15,055 nucleotides of DNA from JAVEDQ01 sp035468175 (GTDB taxonomy: Bacteria > Actinomycetota > Actinomycetes > Frankiales > Frankiaceae), in NCBI GenBank assembly GCA_035468175.1, contig DATITC010000027.1, forward strand, positions 1 through 15,055. The letters run 5' to 3'. Of this stretch, positions 5,103 through 12,254 are shown piece by piece. Position 1 is the stretch's first letter, and each line of letters opens with the position of its first letter. A program made the position numbers and the translations under genes. The notes under the pieces are model-generated. The model worked only from the letters and a program-made list of their open reading frames with translations. It did not search any database and was not told where the DNA came from.

Positions 5103-7934
5103 GTGACGACGGACGCCAAGATCGGCACCACCGGCGACGGCGTCGACCCGGGACACAGCGACACGCAGGCGCTGTCTGCCGGCGAGCGCTCGGCCGACGG
5201 CGTCATCGCGACGCCGGAGGAGCTGGAGCGCGTCCGGGGTTCGTCCTATAAATGGATCGCGCTGTCGAACACGACGCTCGGCGTCCTCATGGTGACGATC
5301 AACGCGTCCATCCTGCTCATCGCCTTGCCGGACATCTTCCGCGGGATCAACCTCGACCCGCTGCAGCCGGGCAACACGAGCTACCTGCTCTGGCTGATCA
5401 TGGGGTTCCTGGTGGTCACGGCGGTGCTCGTCGTCTCGTTCGGCCGGGTCGGCGACATGTACGGCCGGGTCCGCATGTACAACCTGGGCTTCGCCGTCTT
5501 CACGATCTTCTCGATCCTGCTGTCCGTCACCTGGATGCACGGTTCCGCCGGCGCGATGTGGCTGATCATCATGCGAGTGCTGCAGGGCATCGGCGGCGCG
5601 CTGTTGTTCGCCAACTCGAGCGCCATCCTCACCGACGCCTTCCCCGAGCACCAGCGTGGTCTGGCCCTCGGCATCAACGGGGTCGCGGCCATCGCCGGCT
5701 CGTTCCTCGGCTTGCTGGTCGGCGGGCTGCTGGCTCCGGTCAACTGGCGGATGGTGTTCCTCGTCTCGGTCCCGTTCGGGCTGTTCGGGACGGTGTGGGC
5801 CTACCTCAAGCTCGTCGACACCGGTGAGCGACGCCGCGAGAAGATCGACTGGTGGGGCAACGTCACGTTCGCCGTCGGGTTGATCGCCGTTCTCGCCGGC
5901 ATCACTTACGGCATCCAGCCCTACGGCAGCCACACGATGGGTTGGACGAGCCCCTACGTGCTCACCGCGATCATCGGCGGTCTGGTGGTGCTGGTGGCCT
6001 TCGTGGTCATCGAGACGCGGACCGTGTCGCCGATGTTCAACCTCCAGCTGTTCCGGATCCGCGCCTTCACGGCCGGGAACGTGGCCAGCCTGCTCGCCGC
6101 TCTCGGTCGAGGCGGCCTGCAGTTCATCCTGATCATCTGGCTGCAGGGCATCTGGCTGCCGCTGCACGGCTACAGCTTCGAGAGCACGCCGCTCTGGGCC
6201 GGCATCTACCTGATCCCGCTGACGGTCGGCTTCCTGGCCTCGGCCCCGATCTCGGGCTACCTGTCGGACCACTTCGGTGCCCGCCCGTTCGCGACCGGCG
6301 GGATGCTGATCGCGGCGCTGTCGTTCCTGCTGCTCCTGCTGCTCCCGGTGAACTTCAACTACTGGGCCTTCGCTGCGATCCTGCTGCTCAACGGCATCGG
6401 GATGGGTTTGTTCTCCTCGCCGAACCGAGCCGGGATCATGAACGCGTTACCGGCCCGGATGCGCGGCGTCGGCTCCGGCATGGCTGCCACGTTCCAGAAC
6501 TCGGCGATGGTGCTCTCGATCGGCATCTTCTTCAGCCTGATCATCCTCGGGCTCGCCTCGACGCTCTCCGGAGCACTGCTGCACGGGCTGACCGGCGCCG
6601 GCGTATCCACCGGCGATGCCCAGCGGGCCGCCGCTCTTCCGCCGGTAGCGACGCTGTTCGCCTCGCTGCTCGGCTACAACCCGATCGAGAAGCTGCTCGG
6701 GCCGGCGACGAACACGCTCTCACCCGACCAGCTGCACTACGTGACGGGTCGGTCGTTCTTCCCGAACCTCATCGCGGAGCCCTTCCACAACGGGCTGCGG
6801 ATCGCCTTCCTCTTCGCGATCGTCGCCTGTCTCGTGGCCGCGACCGCGTCCTACCTCCGGGGCGGCAAGTACCACTACGTCGAGGGTGCCGAGCAGGGCG
6901 GAGCGGCCCTCGCGACCACTGGGACGGCAAGCTCAGGGTCCGTGAGTTCAGGGTCCGTGAGTTCAGGGTCGGCGAGCTCGTCCGGCACCGCCACCACGAT
7001 GGAGTTTTCGCCGGAGCAGGTCACGCAGCCGAGACAGGACACCTCCCGGTCCAGCCGGATCGAGGACGATGCGCCCGCGGAAGAACCGCGCTCCGTCGAG
7101 CTCGCGGTCATTGGAGTCGTGCGCGCCGCGGGGGATGTGATCGGCGATGTCGTGGTCGTGCTGACCGACCTGGACGGCGTGCAGCTCGCCCGCGCAGCGG
7201 TCGGGGAGGACGGCCGGTTCGGACTCGCCGCTCCTCACTCCGGGACCTATGTGCTGGTGCTGACCGGTCAATCGGTGCGTCCGCTGGCCCAGATGGTCCA
7301 CATCTCCGGCGGGGTGCTCGAGGCCGATCTGCAGGTCGTGTCCATCCGGGGCACGGTGGTCGGGCGGCTCGTCGCTCAGAACTCCGGCGACGCGGTCGTC
7401 GGCGGCACAGTCGTGCTGACGACACGGGGAGCCGTGACCGCCCGCAGCATCTCCGCCCGGGACGGCAGCTTCGCCATCGAGGCCGTTCCCATCGGCGAGC
7501 ACGTGCTCACCGCGGCTGCCCGCGGCGGTCAGCCGCGTGCGGTGGCGGTACGGATGACGGATTCGGCCCACCTGGAGTTCGAGCTCACCGTCCCCGCACC
7601 CTCTCGGGTCAGCGGACGGGTCCGCGCCGAGACGGACGGTCGTCCCCTTCGGGAGGCGAGGGTCTCGCTGCTCGATCGCAGCGGGCACGTCGTCGCTGCC
7701 ACCGCGAGCGACCAGGACGGCGGCTACGAGTTCACGGACGTGCCGCATGGCGAGTACGTGGTGAGTGCCACGGGATACGAGCCGGTCGAGCAGCGGGTGG
7801 CGGTGCAGCCTGGTCGGGTGACCTCGGCGGACGTACTGCTGGGCGAGCCGAACGGGGACCGGCGGGCGAACGGGGACGGGCGGTTCCGCAGTCGTAGCAA
7901 CGGCCACTCCCCGAACGACCCGACCCGCGGCTGA
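5103..7934 (+). CDS. Second DHA2-like 14-helix MFS exporter with three C-terminal carboxypeptidase-regulatory-like domains
   Basis: This encodes 943 residues from the GTG at 5103, with GGAGGG (5094-5099) correctly spaced upstream. Fourteen hydrophobic helices lie in residues ~48-590. Motif A-like GRVGDMYGRVRMYNLG follows helix 2, RVLQGIGGALLFANSS is in helix 4, and a ~95-residue loop lies before the last helix. A Ser-Gly linker with SSGSV repeats (~610-625) is followed by three beta-sandwich repeats at about 668-745, 746-830 and 838-920. Each has the DGxFxxxxxPxGxY/H-type turn (for example QDGGYEFTDVPHGEYVVSA). The tail is basic and Asn/Gly-rich. Family knowledge suggests proton-driven efflux of a drug-like or lipid-like substrate, which the sequence does not identify. 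With 14 helices both ends should be cytoplasmic, which would place the Ig-like domains inside the cell. It is diverged from, but laid out like, the upstream transporter. It ends 5 bp from the convergent DUF4192 gene. Confidence 0.85.
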   Translation: MTTDAKIGTTGDGVDPGHSDTQALSAGERSADGVIATPEELERVRGSSYKWIALSNTTLGVLMVTINASILLIALPDIFRGINLDPLQPGNTSYLLWLIMGFLVVTAVLVVSFGRVGDMYGRVRMYNLGFAVFTIFSILLSVTWMHGSAGAMWLIIMRVLQGIGGALLFANSSAILTDAFPEHQRGLALGINGVAAIAGSFLGLLVGGLLAPVNWRMVFLVSVPFGLFGTVWAYLKLVDTGERRREKIDWWGNVTFAVGLIAVLAGITYGIQPYGSHTMGWTSPYVLTAIIGGLVVLVAFVVIETRTVSPMFNLQLFRIRAFTAGNVASLLAALGRGGLQFILIIWLQGIWLPLHGYSFESTPLWAGIYLIPLTVGFLASAPISGYLSDHFGARPFATGGMLIAALSFLLLLLLPVNFNYWAFAAILLLNGIGMGLFSSPNRAGIMNALPARMRGVGSGMAATFQNSAMVLSIGIFFSLIILGLASTLSGALLHGLTGAGVSTGDAQRAAALPPVATLFASLLGYNPIEKLLGPATNTLSPDQLHYVTGRSFFPNLIAEPFHNGLRIAFLFAIVACLVAATASYLRGGKYHYVEGAEQGGAALATTGTASSGSVSSGSVSSGSASSSGTATTMEFSPEQVTQPRQDTSRSSRIEDDAPAEEPRSVELAVIGVVRAAGDVIGDVVVVLTDLDGVQLARAAVGEDGRFGLAAPHSGTYVLVLTGQSVRPLAQMVHISGGVLEADLQVVSIRGTVVGRLVAQNSGDAVVGGTVVLTTRGAVTARSISARDGSFAIEAVPIGEHVLTAAARGGQPRAVAVRMTDSAHLEFELTVPAPSRVSGRVRAETDGRPLREARVSLLDRSGHVVAATASDQDGGYEFTDVPHGEYVVSATGYEPVEQRVAVQPGRVTSADVLLGEPNGDRRANGDGRFRSRSNGHSPNDPTRG
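6933..6977 (+). repeat. Three 15-bp tandem units encoding SGSVS in the linker of the second MFS protein
   Basis: The unit tcagggtccgtgagt is present twice exactly (6933-6947, 6948-6962), with a third diverged copy to 6977. It encodes a Ser/Gly linker between the last membrane helix and the Ig-like domains. Confidence 0.85.
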
Positions 7935-7939
7935 GCTCG

Positions 7940-9103
7940 TCACGGCTCTCGGCTCTCCCCGGCGCGACGGGGCCGGCCGATCTCCTCAGCCGTCGCCTCC
8001 GTGCTCTCCCGGAGCCGGTCCGGATGGATGCCGTTCTCGAGCATCGACGACAGCAGCTGGGCCAACGAGTAGTCGGGCTCGCTCTCCTCGACGAGTTCGA
8101 GCGCGACCCCGGCGAGGGCGCCGTTACCACGGAGGTAGGCACACCAGGCCAGCACCGTCGCCGCGGGCACGTGTTCCGGAGCGCCGACTCGTCGCACCAG
8201 CTCGACGAGCAGCCGCTGCAATGCTTCGGCGTCGTCGTGCACGGTCCAGGTGATGACGGCGTCGCGGACCTGGAGCAGGTGGAGGCCGAGCGCCACGCGG
8301 GCCGCTTCGTCCGGCTCCAGGGAGGGGCTCCGGCCCTCGAACCGGCAGATGAGTGAATCGACCTCGGCGAGGATCTGGTCGACGATCTGGTGCTGGTCGT
8401 CCGCGCACTGCCGGACGAGGGCGTCGCCCACTCGGTCCATCGCCTGACGAGTCGCCTCGCGGACCCAGGGTGCCGGCGGCTCCAGACTGCGGCGCAGGGC
8501 GTCCCGGTCGGGGAGGGCGGAGAGCCCTGCGTGCACCGCGGTCGCCGCGACCAGAGACGGTCCCCCCGGATCGGCCGGCGCCGCGATCGGTGACCCCTCC
8601 GACGGACAGCAGAACTCGTCCCGGCAGAGGTACGACCACCACCGCCCGGCTGAGATGCGCAGGGCGTCCTTCAACGCGATGCCGGCCGTCCGCAATCCGG
8701 ACCGGACCGCGGCGACCACGTCCTCGCCCGGCTGCAGACCGTCCGGCGTCGAGGCTGGGTCCGTCGGCTCCGGGTCGTAGACCAGCACGATGGCCTGTGT
8801 GTCGCCGTCCTGCTGGAGCGCGCGGACCACGCGAGTCGCCATCTGCCCGGGCGGCATCCCGTCCAGGTCCATCCGCATCGTGACCCCGACCCGGGAGCGA
8901 GAGCCGGTCAGGCCCATCACCACGAGGCTGCGGTGCGGATGGAAGCCGAGCAGATAGGGCACGGCGGCGAGGACCTCGTCCGGGCTCGAGAGGCGCAGGA
9001 GCGCGCCTCCCGGCGGGGTAGCGGGTGGGAGCGGACCAGTCGAGGGACCGGCGGGTCGGGGGGACGGGGACGCGGAGGCGGAGTGGCTCGGCATGCCGCT
9101 CAC
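7940..9103 (-). CDS. DUF4192 domain protein
   Basis: This encodes 387 residues from the GTG at 9103. An ATG three codons later (9094) is an equally good start, preceded by GGTGAG, and neither has a strong ribosome site. After a Ser/Pro-rich N-terminus (~1-32), the segment LLRLSSPDEVLAAVPYLLGF-HPHRSLVVMGL and the following VTMRMDL match the start of the actinobacterial DUF4192 family. Later segments IALKDALRISAGRWWSYLC and CCPSEG are also characteristic. The C-terminal half is helical and ends with a charged tail. Length is usual for the family. No biochemical function is known and no catalytic motif is evident. There is no signal peptide, so it should be cytosolic. It converges on the MFS operon with a 5-bp gap and no visible terminator. 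A DnaA-box-like site lies about 45 bp upstream of its start. Confidence 0.85.
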   Translation of the reverse strand: MSGMPSHSASASPSPRPAGPSTGPLPPATPPGGALLRLSSPDEVLAAVPYLLGFHPHRSLVVMGLTGSRSRVGVTMRMDLDGMPPGQMATRVVRALQQDGDTQAIVLVYDPEPTDPASTPDGLQPGEDVVAAVRSGLRTAGIALKDALRISAGRWWSYLCRDEFCCPSEGSPIAAPADPGGPSLVAATAVHAGLSALPDRDALRRSLEPPAPWVREATRQAMDRVGDALVRQCADDQHQIVDQILAEVDSLICRFEGRSPSLEPDEAARVALGLHLLQVRDAVITWTVHDDAEALQRLLVELVRRVGAPEHVPAATVLAWCAYLRGNGALAGVALELVEESEPDYSLAQLLSSMLENGIHPDRLRESTEATAEEIGRPRRAGESREP

Positions 9104-9146
9104 CGTCCGACGCGCGGACCTCCAGCGCGATAGGGGTTCCGGAATC

Positions 9147-9155
9147 TGTGGACAA
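9147..9155 (-). promoter_or_regulatory. Perfect DnaA-box sequence (TTGTCCACA)
   Basis: The + strand reads TGTGGACAA, the complement of TTGTCCACA, the preferred DnaA box of high-GC actinobacteria. It is a single site upstream of the DUF4192 gene. No cluster of boxes or AT-rich unwinding element is present, so this is not an origin. It may be a titration or regulatory site, or chance. Confidence 0.4.
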
Positions 9156-9557
9156 CCCGGGTCTGCTCGAATGTGGGGCCTCGACCGACCGAGGTCGCAC
9201 CCGCGTTGAAGCCCAGCACGGCGTCGTTCCAGATCGTCCGGCGCCTCGTGCAGTACGAGGACTACGTCCTCCGTCTGCTCGTTGGAGCCAGGCTTCCCGC
9301 GCCGGAGCCGCTCGGCATCGCGAGATCACGCCCGAGCGGGGACCGCACAAACCCCGCGACGCAGCCGCTTCGCTCTCGGGCACGCCTTCGCGGCGATGGC
9401 CCTCGACGTTCACGGCGGCCTATTCGCCGACGATCTGGACACCGTGGTTGAGCGGCTGGACGCGAGGCCTGCAAGGTTCTGCAGACTCCGCGCGGACTGC
9501 GAGTGCGGTCCGCGCCTTCCGATCGACAGCAACAGATCTCTGACCCGCACCTGCGCT

Positions 9558-9587
9558 GTCGGGACGACAGGATTTGAAGCTGCGACC
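9558..9587 (-). other. tRNA-Pro 3'-end remnant (attachment-site-like)
   Basis: Read on the minus strand, GGTCGCAGCTTCAAATCCTG continues with TCGTCCCGAC. From my memory of actinobacterial tRNA-Pro genes, this matches the T-arm and 3' acceptor strand with one difference: G to C in the T stem, which breaks its last pair. No matching 5' acceptor half or D-arm is found at the right distance, and no CCA follows. It is therefore not a functional tRNA. The 3' end of tRNA-Pro is the attB of pSAM2-type actinobacterial integrative elements, so this is probably an att scar. No integrase gene is visible. Confidence 0.5.
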
Positions 9588-9895
9588 ACGTGACCCAGAC
9601 GGGGGCAGCACGTTTGCCGTCGTCCGTGCGTGTCTAGACCAGCAGGTCAAGCACGTGAGCAGACAGGGGCGGACACGCATGGATGGGCGCTGGTTGTTGT
9701 AGACACCGTTCAGCTCGGCCGCGTTTCCTGTTGACGGCGAGGCCGCCGCTCGTTCCTCGGCACGCTCGCCGAACTCATCGACCGTCTGTCTGACCGCGTC
9801 CGGATGGCGCTCGGCCCGCCGTAGTACGACTCCAGTCCCCGCCTCGCATCGCGCGCGGGACTGCTCGCTGTGGAGTACCTCCTGAAGCGGGGTGG

Positions 9896-11116
9896 TCAGC
9901 CGGCGCAGTCGCCGAGCAGCACGCAGGTCGGCTGTGCGTGCGGAGCTCCGAGGACGATCTGTCGCGGGTCGTTCCAGCTCCACGCTGGCCGGAGGCGTTG
10001 CCATGACGTATGCGTGGCCACGGGGATGGCCTGCAGAGCAATGAACAGCAGCGCGGCAACGAGGCTGCCCCAGGCCTCGGTCAACGTGCTTCGCCGTAGG
10101 TCTGCCTCGAGCCTCGGCGCGCTTCGCGCCGAGATGAGCGCGATAGCAGTCAAGGTCATCGTCGCGTGCATCCACCAGCGCCGGTAGTCGACCCCCACGA
10201 TGCCGAGCAGTACGACGACGAGGATCAGGTACAGGCCCACCCAGCGCATGCCGGGAGGAACGGCATCAAAGACGCCGTGCCGCCGGAGCAGCCAGGCAAG
10301 GACCAAGAAGCTGCCAGTGGTTAACAGGATGCTTAAGGTTAGTTCGCCACGGTTGACGTTGGCCAAGTAGTCGAACTGCTGGCGCAGGGTGTTGCTCAGC
10401 GCGCCGACAGCGCTCCCCTGAGGGGTGACCAGGACACCCTCAGCGCGAGCCTTCCCCAATACGGCCGTCACGACGGCGGTGCTCGGCCGCATCAGCAGAC
10501 TTGCCACCATGACGGCGACCGGAATTGCAACGACGACCAGGAACGTGCGACGTGCACGCCCGACCCACAGCCATAGGACCGGGACCAGGAACGCCAGCTC
10601 GAACTCCTCGCTTCCGACAGCCAGAACTGCGATGAGCGTCGCAGTTGCGAGCGCGGCAGACTGCGAGCGCCAGGCGTACGAAGGTCTGCTCAGCGCGAAA
10701 AATCCGAGCGCCAGGATGCCGATCGTGTCGTAGCGGCCAAGGTCTCGCACCATCAAGCTCACCGTCAGCGGGGATGCGACAAGCAGCAGGACGATCAAGG
10801 TCCGTGGAGCGTCGTCACCCAGACTCTGTGCCAGCTGCAGAGACATCAGGACCGTGACGGCGATCGCGCTGATGGTCAACATGACGGCGATCGCCGTCAC
10901 CACCTGGTGCGGAACCGGATTTCCGGCAAACGCGAGGAGTGTGCCCGGTAGTCCTCGGCGGACGAAACCGTGCTCGTAGGTCAACCAGTACTGCGATGCG
11001 ATGAATGGCTGGACCGTGACTGGAGCTCGCAGCTGTCGAACGAGACTGACGATCGTGGTCCAGGCGATTACGCACAGCAACGCTACAGACGCCAAGGCAA
11101 TGACACGCTGGCGCAC
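9896..11116 (-). CDS. Polytopic integral membrane protein of unknown function
   Basis: This encodes 406 residues from the GTG at 11116, with AAGGTG five bases upstream. It has roughly nine to eleven hydrophobic helices from residue 5 to about 370, and an extracytoplasmic-type C-terminal tail with two cysteines (CVLLGDC). After the first helix comes QYWLTYEHGFVRRGLPGTLL. A Y-x-x-GFVRRGL motif of this kind appears in membrane proteins linked to surface-polysaccharide assembly and suggests, weakly, a GT-C-like or polymerase-like role. VRDLGRYDTIG and VDYRRWWMH are further charged motifs near helices, as expected for enzymes acting on lipid-linked substrates. No specific family can be named. Base composition looks lower in G+C than flanking genes, and it sits among decayed sequences, which is compatible with horizontal transfer. 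A 21-nt perfect hairpin (10113-10133) lies inside the coding region. Confidence 0.7.
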   Translation of the reverse strand: MRQRVIALASVALLCVIAWTTIVSLVRQLRAPVTVQPFIASQYWLTYEHGFVRRGLPGTLLAFAGNPVPHQVVTAIAVMLTISAIAVTVLMSLQLAQSLGDDAPRTLIVLLLVASPLTVSLMVRDLGRYDTIGILALGFFALSRPSYAWRSQSAALATATLIAVLAVGSEEFELAFLVPVLWLWVGRARRTFLVVVAIPVAVMVASLLMRPSTAVVTAVLGKARAEGVLVTPQGSAVGALSNTLRQQFDYLANVNRGELTLSILLTTGSFLVLAWLLRRHGVFDAVPPGMRWVGLYLILVVVLLGIVGVDYRRWWMHATMTLTAIALISARSAPRLEADLRRSTLTEAWGSLVAALLFIALQAIPVATHTSWQRLRPAWSWNDPRQIVLGAPHAQPTCVLLGDCAG

Positions 11117-11320
11117 AGCCGCACCTTAGAGGATCTTTGCCGTGCTCCTTGAACGATGTTGTGGCAGCGGGCGCGTCTTGAGCGTGCTGCGCGACTGTTC
11201 GTTCGCGCAGGCCAGACGTTGCGAATATTCGATGGCAATCGGCTGCGGCACGAGCCTCCATCGGCGATGCGGCCGGCGTCGCGACGGTCGCCTTCACTTC
11301 CGGTCCTCGGTCGCGGCGCA

Positions 11321-11675
11321 TCACCGGATCTGAGGCGCACCACCGGGTGCGTCCGGCGGCTTCGCCGCGAACATGGCGATATCGGCGTCGCGCAGCACGT
11401 CCCGCTGTCCATCCGGTGGGCGAGCGGACCCGGCAGCGCGAGTCCGGCGATCCCGACAACTGGCCCCGATCCGCACCTCGTGACCGTCCCCGGCCGGGAG
11501 GGCGAACGGTGCGCGAGGTCGGCGACGATCGCCGAGGCGTAGTTTGAAAGGTTCGCTGGCGTCCGCTGGCAGCACGATCGCGAGCTCGTCTCCCCAGCTG
11601 CGCGTTCGGGCAGGCCCCCCACGCCGACTCGCCGCGCTGGCCAACACTTCGTCCACGGCGGTCAGTCCGAGGGTG
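11321..11675 (-). pseudogene. Fragment of a GGDEF (diguanylate cyclase) domain, multiply frameshifted
   Basis: The pieces alternate between two minus-strand frames. Frame A gives LTAVDEVLASAASR and RSWGDELAIVLP (near 11582-11602), where WGDEL replaces the canonical GGDEF/GGDEL. Frame B gives ASAIVADLAHR. Frame A then gives FALPAGDGHEVRIGAS, frame B VVGIAGLALPGP, and frame A DVLRDADIAMFAAK, ending at TGA 11321-11323. In order these match the second half of a GGDEF domain, including the closing LRDADxAMxxAK motif at the usual distance (~70 residues) from the signature. At least three frame changes are needed, and the N-terminal half is absent. Loss of the first Gly would also harm catalysis. 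It abuts the stop of the broken carbonic anhydrase with no promoter of its own. It is a dead gene remnant, not a c-di-GMP enzyme. Confidence 0.65.
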
Positions 11676-12163
11676 TCACGGGACCTCGCGGACCTCGCCG
11701 GTGTCGACGTCGTAGACGGCGGCGCGGATCTCGTCGGTGTGCGCCAGCATCCGGTTGCCGCGCAGCTCGGTGACCGCGGACTGGAGGCGTCCTCCTGACC
11801 GGTGAGGCTGTGTTCCGACCAGGCGGGGCGCTCGCCGGTCTCTGACTCGATCTGCGCGCGGAACCCCGTGCCGTCGAAGCCGACGAGCCGGCACTCGGTG
11901 TGCTGCATCAACAGGATCCCGCGAGTGCCGAGCGCGCGCTGGCTGATCGCCAGCGAGCGGACGACGTCGTCGGTCACCACACCACCGGCGTTGCCGATCA
12001 CGTGGGCCTGACCGGACGCCTGACCGAAGATGTCGTAGACGTCGATCCGGGCATCCATGCAGGTGACGATGGCGACCTGCATCGACGGGGGCGCCGCGAG
12101 CATCCCCGGGAACCGGGACGGGTTCGTACGGCTGCGCTCGAGCAGGTGGTCGATGGCGGTCAC
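11676..12163 (-). pseudogene. Beta-carbonic anhydrase paralogue disrupted by a one-base frameshift
   Basis: The start is the GTG at 12163 with GAGGAG five bases upstream. The first ~125 codons read as a beta-carbonic anhydrase: CMDARIDVYDIFG (zinc Cys and Asp-Arg dyad), HVIGNAGGVVTDD and QHTECRLVGFDG (His and second Cys). At about 11785-11788 the frame breaks. The next frame continues LQSAVTELRGNRMLAHTDEI and ends VYDVDTGEVREVP at TGA 11676-11678. Restoring one base (for example GCCTCC to GCCCTCC) gives a 162-residue protein, nearly the length of the intact paralogue 91 bp upstream. The original frame instead runs on into unrelated sequence. It is either a recent pseudogene or a sequencing error in a C run. 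HTECR replaces the HTDCG of the paralogue. The pair probably arose by duplication, with roughly half the residues identical by eye. Confidence 0.75.
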
Positions 12164-12254
12164 GCGGGCTCCTCGGTACTCGCACCCCTGATCACAGCTC
12201 AGCCGCGGGGCGAGGCGGGCGGACGTGTAGAGCCGATTCACGTCCCGCCGCCGG

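Larger units (their letters stand above)
9104..9895. other. 792-bp stretch without a convincing gene
   Basis: Open frames here have no recognisable domain, no ribosome site and no consistent codon bias; they look like chance frames in GC-rich DNA or remnants. Two short segments read protein-like without a match: plus strand ~9370-9470 (ALDVHGGLFADDLDTVVERL) and minus strand ~9740-9830 (RAERHPDAVRQTVDEFGERA). The stretch also holds a DnaA box near 9150 and a tRNA-Pro 3'-end copy near 9570. I read it as a decayed integration scar. Confidence 0.5.

Noticed and set aside
5064..6272. 402-codon minus-strand open frame opposite the second MFS gene
   Set aside because: Its composition (rich in Asp, Glu, Gln, Arg, His) is the typical shadow of a membrane-protein gene read backwards in GC-rich DNA. 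It has no recognisable domain or ribosome site.
5852..7897. 681-codon plus-strand open frame inside the second MFS gene
   Set aside because: It is an Arg/Gly/Pro-rich +1 shadow of the transporter frame. The transporter frame carries the MFS motifs and helices.
8124..9413. 429-codon minus-strand frame overlapping the DUF4192 gene
   Set aside because: It is an Arg/Pro/Gly-rich alternative frame. The DUF4192 frame has the family motifs.
9558..9640. Complete tRNA-Pro gene on the minus strand
   Set aside because: Only the T-arm and 3' acceptor strand can be matched. The T stem has a C-C mismatch, there is no CCA, and no matching 5' acceptor half lies at the required ~73 nt.
9420..10175. Long minus-strand open frame of 251 codons
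   Set aside because: It overlaps the membrane-protein gene out of frame and runs through the tRNA-Pro remnant (translated as GSRGRSFKSCRPD, the usual artefact of reading a tRNA 3' end). It has no domain and an Arg/Ala-rich composition, so it is a chance frame.
11321..12241. Single 306-residue carbonic anhydrase fused to a C-terminal extension
   Set aside because: The part after residue ~150 of that frame is Arg/Ser/Pro-rich frame-shifted sequence. The true carbonic anhydrase C-terminus (AVYDVDTGEVREVP) is in the next frame, and the remainder is a GGDEF remnant.
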